This document shows positions 22,798 through 26,420 of a stretch of 26,420 nt of DNA, in pieces. The notes beneath the pieces are model-generated. The model made no database searches. It saw only the letters and a list, made by a program, of their open reading frames with translations, and was not told the origin of the DNA. The stretch is from an uncultured Lachnospiraceae bacterium (GTDB taxonomy: Bacteria > Bacillota > Clostridia > Lachnospirales > Lachnospiraceae). The stretch is from NCBI GenBank assembly GCA_910588755.1, contig CAJUQZ010000045.1:1-26420 (forward strand). Direction: 5' to 3'. The position numbers and the translations under genes were made by a program. Numbering within the stretch: position 1 is the first letter of the stretch; every line of letters begins with the position of its first letter.

Positions 22798-23766
22798 ATG
22801 GGCAATATTGATATTCATGTGAAAAACTTCATTAAAATCAATTCGGTGTTTGCGCAGTTATTTGAAAAAGGGGTGTATCACGGAACAGCACACATCGCAT
22901 CTGACAAACTTATGGAATTGGACTCTGCAAACCAGGATACCATAATTTGTGATAATATAAATATGAAAGAACTCGAGAGGCTCCGGGACGCGGAAAAGGT
23001 CACAATGCTTTTGGAAGACGAGACCGCATTTCAGCTTATTATGGGCGTGGAGGGCCAGACTGACATAAACTATTACATGCCCGTAAGATGCATGGAGCTT
23101 GACGCCGTGTACTATTCTGTCCAGTGCCGGAGGATTTCCCAGAAAGCAAAGGAAAACAAGGCACTGAAAAAATATGCAAACGGCGTACCAAGAGGGACAA
23201 AAATCGTTCCTGTAGTGACTCTTGTATTCTACACAGGAACCCAGCCGTGGGACGGCCCCATGAGCCTGTATGATATGCTGGACGTTTCCGGGAACGCAAA
23301 GGAATGGCTGCTGCAGGCAACACCGGACTACAGAATGAACCTCATCGATGCCAGGCACATGACCAAGGAACAGATCAATGCGTATGACGGGGATTTAAAA
23401 GCTTTTTTACTGATGCTGCAGGAACAGTTCGACGAGGAACAGCTAAAGACTGCACTTGCCACACACCGCGAAACATGGTATGCTCTAGGTAAAATCAAAA
23501 ATGATAATCGATATGTGGAATATATAAACAGTATATCTGATAAAGAATTAGAAGGAGGCATTTATATGGACGCTACTTTGGATTATATTGAGAAACGCGG
23601 TGAGAAACGCGGGAAAGAACACGGCGAAAAGCACGGTCTGGATCTAGCTGCCAGACTGTATCAATTACTTGCCGATGAAAACAGACTCGACGCCTGGAAC
23701 GAGGCTGTCAAAAATAAGGATATGATGATGCAATTGTTAAGAGAATATTCTCTAATTACAGATTAA
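22798..23766 (+). CDS. Rpn-family PD-(D/E)XK nuclease / putative transposase, full length
   Basis: A 322-residue protein of the Rpn/PD-(D/E)XK transposase-like family. The catalytic strand is LIMGVEGQTDINYYMPVR, with E85-x-Q87 as the E-x-Q motif. It is followed by MELDAVYYSVQ and later LVFYTGTQPWDGP, which are hallmark segments. The C-terminus carries a short K/R/G/E/H-rich repeat (EKRGEKRGKEHGEKHG, near residue 262), also common in the family. These nucleases promote RecA-independent recombination in vitro and multiply in gut bacteria. The N-terminus differs from the usual one but is complete, with a good ribosome binding site. It stands alone under its own promoter, between a cell-envelope stress operon and envelope genes. 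It differs clearly from the truncated copy at the window's left edge. Confidence 0.88.
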   Translation: MGNIDIHVKNFIKINSVFAQLFEKGVYHGTAHIASDKLMELDSANQDTIICDNINMKELERLRDAEKVTMLLEDETAFQLIMGVEGQTDINYYMPVRCMELDAVYYSVQCRRISQKAKENKALKKYANGVPRGTKIVPVVTLVFYTGTQPWDGPMSLYDMLDVSGNAKEWLLQATPDYRMNLIDARHMTKEQINAYDGDLKAFLLMLQEQFDEEQLKTALATHRETWYALGKIKNDNRYVEYINSISDKELEGGIYMDATLDYIEKRGEKRGKEHGEKHGLDLAARLYQLLADENRLDAWNEAVKNKDMMMQLLREYSLITD

Positions 23767-23912
23767 TTGCTGCACTGTACCCGAAGGGACTGTCATTTCC
23801 TGGCAGCTCCTACGTATTCCCGCCGCCATAAAACCATTTACCGATACGGCATTGCAGGCCGCAAAAACGCTGCCGGTTTCTTTCTGAGCAAACATTTAAG
23901 GAGGGCATTTTT

Positions 23913-24644
23913 GTGCGAAAAGTAATCAAAAATACTGTGGTCATCATACTGCTTTCTGTCCTGGTTCTATCCACCGCGCTTTCAGCGTATCTGTGCCATT
24001 CCATCGCCAGCAGCCGAAATCTCACTGGCGAGTGGACTGCCCGGCTGGATATGACAGAGCAGGCCGCTGTCACGGCACTCGACTGGCTCCAGGACATGGA
24101 AGCCGTCTCCATCTCCATGCAAGACATGGAAGACTACATGCAGGGGCTGACCATCACGCTGTGTATGAAGCTGGAACAGACCGGCCGCTCGGAGGGGACT
24201 TTTGTCTCAAACATCCTGCCCGAAAGCTACACCGCCTGCCGCGAAGATGCCTATGAGGCGTTTGCCGCGGCGTTTCGGTCACTTGTGGCTGACCGGCTCC
24301 GCATGGCGGGCTACGAGGGCGGCACAGACGAGGAAGCCGTCGAGGCGCTCGTCCTTGAAACTTTTGGCATGTCCACTGTCTCTTATCTGCTCTCCTGTGA
24401 ACCCAACCTGCTACCCGCACTCGAGGACCTGCAGGCACAGTACGACGGCAGCGGCACCTACACAGCCGTGGAGGGCACCCTGACCAGACAGTTTGACAGC
24501 GGTCCGCTGGTCAGGACCAGAACGGAAACATATCTGCGCAAGGACACCCGCCTGATCGTCACAGAGGCTGCAGACTTTGTCCCCTCCGGCTACTATACCG
24601 ACCATTATCCGATGATATACGATCTGCAGCAGCCTGCAGAATAG
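23913..24644 (+). CDS. Unknown membrane-anchored or secreted protein
   Basis: A 243-residue protein starting with GTG, backed by AAGGAGG 8 bases upstream. The N-terminus (MRKVIKNTVVIILLSVLVLS, residues 1-20, continuing hydrophobic to about 29) is a signal anchor or uncleaved signal peptide. The rest is extracytoplasmic, acidic and mostly helical, with an M/D/E-rich region near 70-80 (SMQDMEDYMQ) and a more beta-like end. No catalytic motif or known domain was recognised. It lies 40 bp upstream of the D-Ala-D-Ala carboxypeptidase gene on the same strand, so a shared operon and a cell-envelope role are plausible. I do not recognise the family. Confidence 0.75.
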   Translation: MRKVIKNTVVIILLSVLVLSTALSAYLCHSIASSRNLTGEWTARLDMTEQAAVTALDWLQDMEAVSISMQDMEDYMQGLTITLCMKLEQTGRSEGTFVSNILPESYTACREDAYEAFAAAFRSLVADRLRMAGYEGGTDEEAVEALVLETFGMSTVSYLLSCEPNLLPALEDLQAQYDGSGTYTAVEGTLTRQFDSGPLVRTRTETYLRKDTRLIVTEAADFVPSGYYTDHYPMIYDLQQPAE

Positions 24645-24684
24645 CCCTTTAACCTTTCGTGCGTTTTATAAAAAGGAGATCGCC

Positions 24685-26136
24685 ATGAAACCAAATTTCA
24701 TCAAAATAAGTTCCTTCATACTAGCCGTGCTCCTGGTATGCTCCCTGCTGCCGGTCCAGTCCTATGCCGGATATGAGATTCCCGGCACCTGCCAGGTACA
24801 GACTGACACAAACGCCGCAGGCACCGCAAAAACCCTGGATTATAGCTATGACCGCAACACCTACTTTTCCCTGCGCGACATTGCCATGCTGCTCAAGGAC
24901 ACCGGCAAATCCTTTTCCCTTGAAGTCGCCAAAAATACAATTACACTGACCCCCGGCGGAGCCTACACCCCTGTCGGTTTCGAGAACACGCCCTGGGAAA
25001 CCTACGAAAACCCGAATCTCTCCCTACGCCGGAATGAATTAAAGGTCAACGGCCAGACAATATATTACTATACTTTAATTGCGGCGCTGCCCTCCGGCTC
25101 TTATGACTGTTTTATGATGGCCGCGGACCTTGCCATGATCCTGGATGTAAACATCACTGTCCCGGCACCGGGTTTGCTGCAGATTGACACACAGTCCCCC
25201 TTTTATATCTCCCCCGCTTCTCTCGAGGACGCCGACTATTTTTACGGCGTAAACGGCGTTCTGGCCGGAGACGCCACCACCGGGGAAATCTATTACCAGT
25301 ACCAGTCAGACACACCCTATCCCATCGCGAGCACCTCCAAGCTGATGACATGCCTCCTTGCAATGGAAGCCCTCTCGGCCGGACAGCTTTCCCCCGAGCA
25401 GCCAGTCACCGTATCCGAAGCGGCCGCTATGCTGTCTACATCGAGCGATGGCGTGATTCCTCTAGAAGCCGGACAGCAGCTCACTGTACATGAACTCCTG
25501 CTGGGCGCCCTCTTACCTTCCAGCAACGAGTGCGCTCTGTGTCTTGCCGAAGCCATCGCCGGCTCGGAGGAAGCCTTTGTCCAGATGATGAACCAGAAGG
25601 CGGCAGCACTTGGCCTTTCCCAGGCGGTCTTTTACAACAGCAACGGCCTTCCCTCCTACACAGAAGACGCCATCCCCTCAAAGCGGCAGAATCGCATGAG
25701 CGCGCAAGACATGTTCCGGCTGGTATCCTACCTTTTGAAGGTATATCCACAGATTACGGAAATCACCTCCATGAAAAGCACCACCCTGCCGTCCCTGAAT
25801 CTCGAGGTGAAAAACACCAATCCGCTGCTGCACAACCTGCCCGAAGCCACCGGCCTAAAGACTGGCACAACCAACAAGTCGGGTGCCTGCCTGATCACAT
25901 CACTGGCCGCGGACGACGGCACACTCCAACACGACCTGATCGTCGTCGTCCTTGGCACCGAGGACTCCATAGAAAGAGGGCGTGTCTCAGCCCTGCTTGC
26001 CAGATACGCCCTGCAAACTTTCCATAATGGTGGTGCATCGGACACCCCGGAGACCGGGGCAACGCCCGAAAATCTGCCCACGCACGCAGAAGCGGCAGTG
26101 GACTGGATTCTGCGGACCGCCCGGAAACATGAATAA
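24685..26136 (+). CDS. D-alanyl-D-alanine carboxypeptidase (DacF/PBP5-like) with extra N-terminal domain
   Basis: A 483-residue exported serine peptidase that trims the terminal D-Ala from peptidoglycan stem peptides. Residues 1-28 form a signal peptide (ending QSYA). Residues about 30-170 resemble the copper amine oxidase N-terminal-like domain that Clostridia often attach to wall enzymes. The peptidase S11 domain has S216-x-x-K219 (ASTSKL), S279-x-N281 (SSN) and K392-T-G (LKTGTTN), so all three active-site motifs are present. The C-terminus lacks an obvious amphipathic anchor. AAAAGGAGAT lies upstream of the ATG. It ends 13 bp from the convergent ZIP gene, with no terminator visible in between. 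Confidence 0.92.
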   Translation: MKPNFIKISSFILAVLLVCSLLPVQSYAGYEIPGTCQVQTDTNAAGTAKTLDYSYDRNTYFSLRDIAMLLKDTGKSFSLEVAKNTITLTPGGAYTPVGFENTPWETYENPNLSLRRNELKVNGQTIYYYTLIAALPSGSYDCFMMAADLAMILDVNITVPAPGLLQIDTQSPFYISPASLEDADYFYGVNGVLAGDATTGEIYYQYQSDTPYPIASTSKLMTCLLAMEALSAGQLSPEQPVTVSEAAAMLSTSSDGVIPLEAGQQLTVHELLLGALLPSSNECALCLAEAIAGSEEAFVQMMNQKAAALGLSQAVFYNSNGLPSYTEDAIPSKRQNRMSAQDMFRLVSYLLKVYPQITEITSMKSTTLPSLNLEVKNTNPLLHNLPEATGLKTGTTNKSGACLITSLAADDGTLQHDLIVVVLGTEDSIERGRVSALLARYALQTFHNGGASDTPETGATPENLPTHAEAAVDWILRTARKHE

Positions 26137-26149
26137 CAGCAGACCGCCA

Positions 26150-26420
26150 TCACCCCAGCGCCACATCGAGCACCATCATCACAACAAACCCGAGCGCGAC
26201 GCCGATTGTACCGATGTTTGTGTGCTCCCCTGACTGGGATTCCGGGATCAGCTCCTCCACCACGACATAGATCATAGCGCCCGCCGCAAACGCCAGAAAA
26301 TACGGGAGCATCGGCACGATCAGCCCCGCGAGTGCGATCGTAACCAGCGCGCCAATCGGTTCCACAAGCCCCGAGAGCACACCGTACACAAACGCCTTCC
26401 CCCTGGAAACCCCCTGGCTC
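26150..26420 (-). CDS. ZIP-family metal transporter, C-terminal part
   Basis: The reading frame is open to the right edge of the window, so the N-terminus is missing. About 90 C-terminal residues are visible. The sequence SRGKAFVYGVLSGLVEPIGA followed by a hydrophobic helix and MIYVVVEELIPES is diagnostic of bacterial ZIP (ZupT-like) divalent metal importers. The E-E-x-x-P-E segment is the metal-binding part of helix 5. The last helix is GVALGFVVMMVLDVALG. Substrate (zinc, iron or manganese) cannot be told. It is convergent with the carboxypeptidase gene. Confidence 0.85.
   Translation of the reverse strand, partial: SQGVSRGKAFVYGVLSGLVEPIGALVTIALAGLIVPMLPYFLAFAAGAMIYVVVEELIPESQSGEHTNIGTIGVALGFVVMMVLDVALG

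Noticed and set aside
23610..23645. Short repeat encoding EKRGEKRGKEHGEKHG as a possible separate repeat element
   Set aside because: Such charged R/G/E/K repeats are common near the C-terminus of Rpn-family proteins and need no special explanation.

Overview
The window reads as chromosome of a low-to-mid GC Gram-positive anaerobe, most likely a Clostridia member of the Lachnospiraceae type. Evidence: strong AGGAGG-type ribosome binding sites, an ATP synthase operon in the order I/Z-B-E-F-H-A-G-D-C with a sodium-type c subunit, a BceRS-BceAB-like module, Rpn-family PD-(D/E)XK nucleases, a DacF-like carboxypeptidase and a FIST/HD-GYP signalling cluster. No rRNA, tRNA or CRISPR array was seen.

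Layout. (1) Bases 1-3250 are accessory DNA: the 3' part of an Rpn-family nuclease gene, a zinc-ribbon tyrosine recombinase, and an AT-rich DUF402 gene split by a 154-bp non-coding insertion with 18-bp terminal inverted repeats and a 7-bp target duplication. A short relic of an Rpn catalytic motif follows. (2) Bases 3252-10817, minus strand: the complete F1Fo ATP synthase operon, with a near-consensus promoter upstream of atpZ and a terminator after atpC. Two copies of a two-hairpin element bracket atpE, and a related hairpin lies between atpH and atpA. (3) Bases 10850-14630, minus strand: a signalling cluster, FIST sensor - soluble methyl-accepting protein - HPt - REC-HD-GYP, with two good promoters and no histidine kinase. 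A second, intact DUF402 gene is divergent from it. (4) Bases 15282-17696: a GH13 amylosucrase-like enzyme with a structured leader, then a gene-free stretch holding a long inverted repeat and two perfect DnaA boxes. (5) Bases 17697-22653, minus strand: response regulator, intramembrane-sensing histidine kinase, ABC ATPase and FtsX-type permease, a probable peptide-antibiotic sensing and resistance module with its own regulated promoter between kinase and ATPase. (6) Bases 22737-26420: a full-length Rpn-family nuclease, an unknown membrane-anchored protein, a D-Ala-D-Ala carboxypeptidase, and the C-terminal part of a ZIP metal transporter on the opposite strand.

How it fits together: the ATP synthase is core energy metabolism, probably Na+ coupled. 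The FIST cluster looks like a phosphorelay or c-di-GMP output pathway that must borrow a kinase from elsewhere. The Bce-like module and the carboxypeptidase concern the cell envelope. The most notable non-gene signals are the paired RNA-like hairpins around atpE, the MITE-like insertion in the DUF402 gene, a ~45-bp hairpin repeat found after atpC and after the second DUF402 gene, and the operator-like repeats before the ABC genes.
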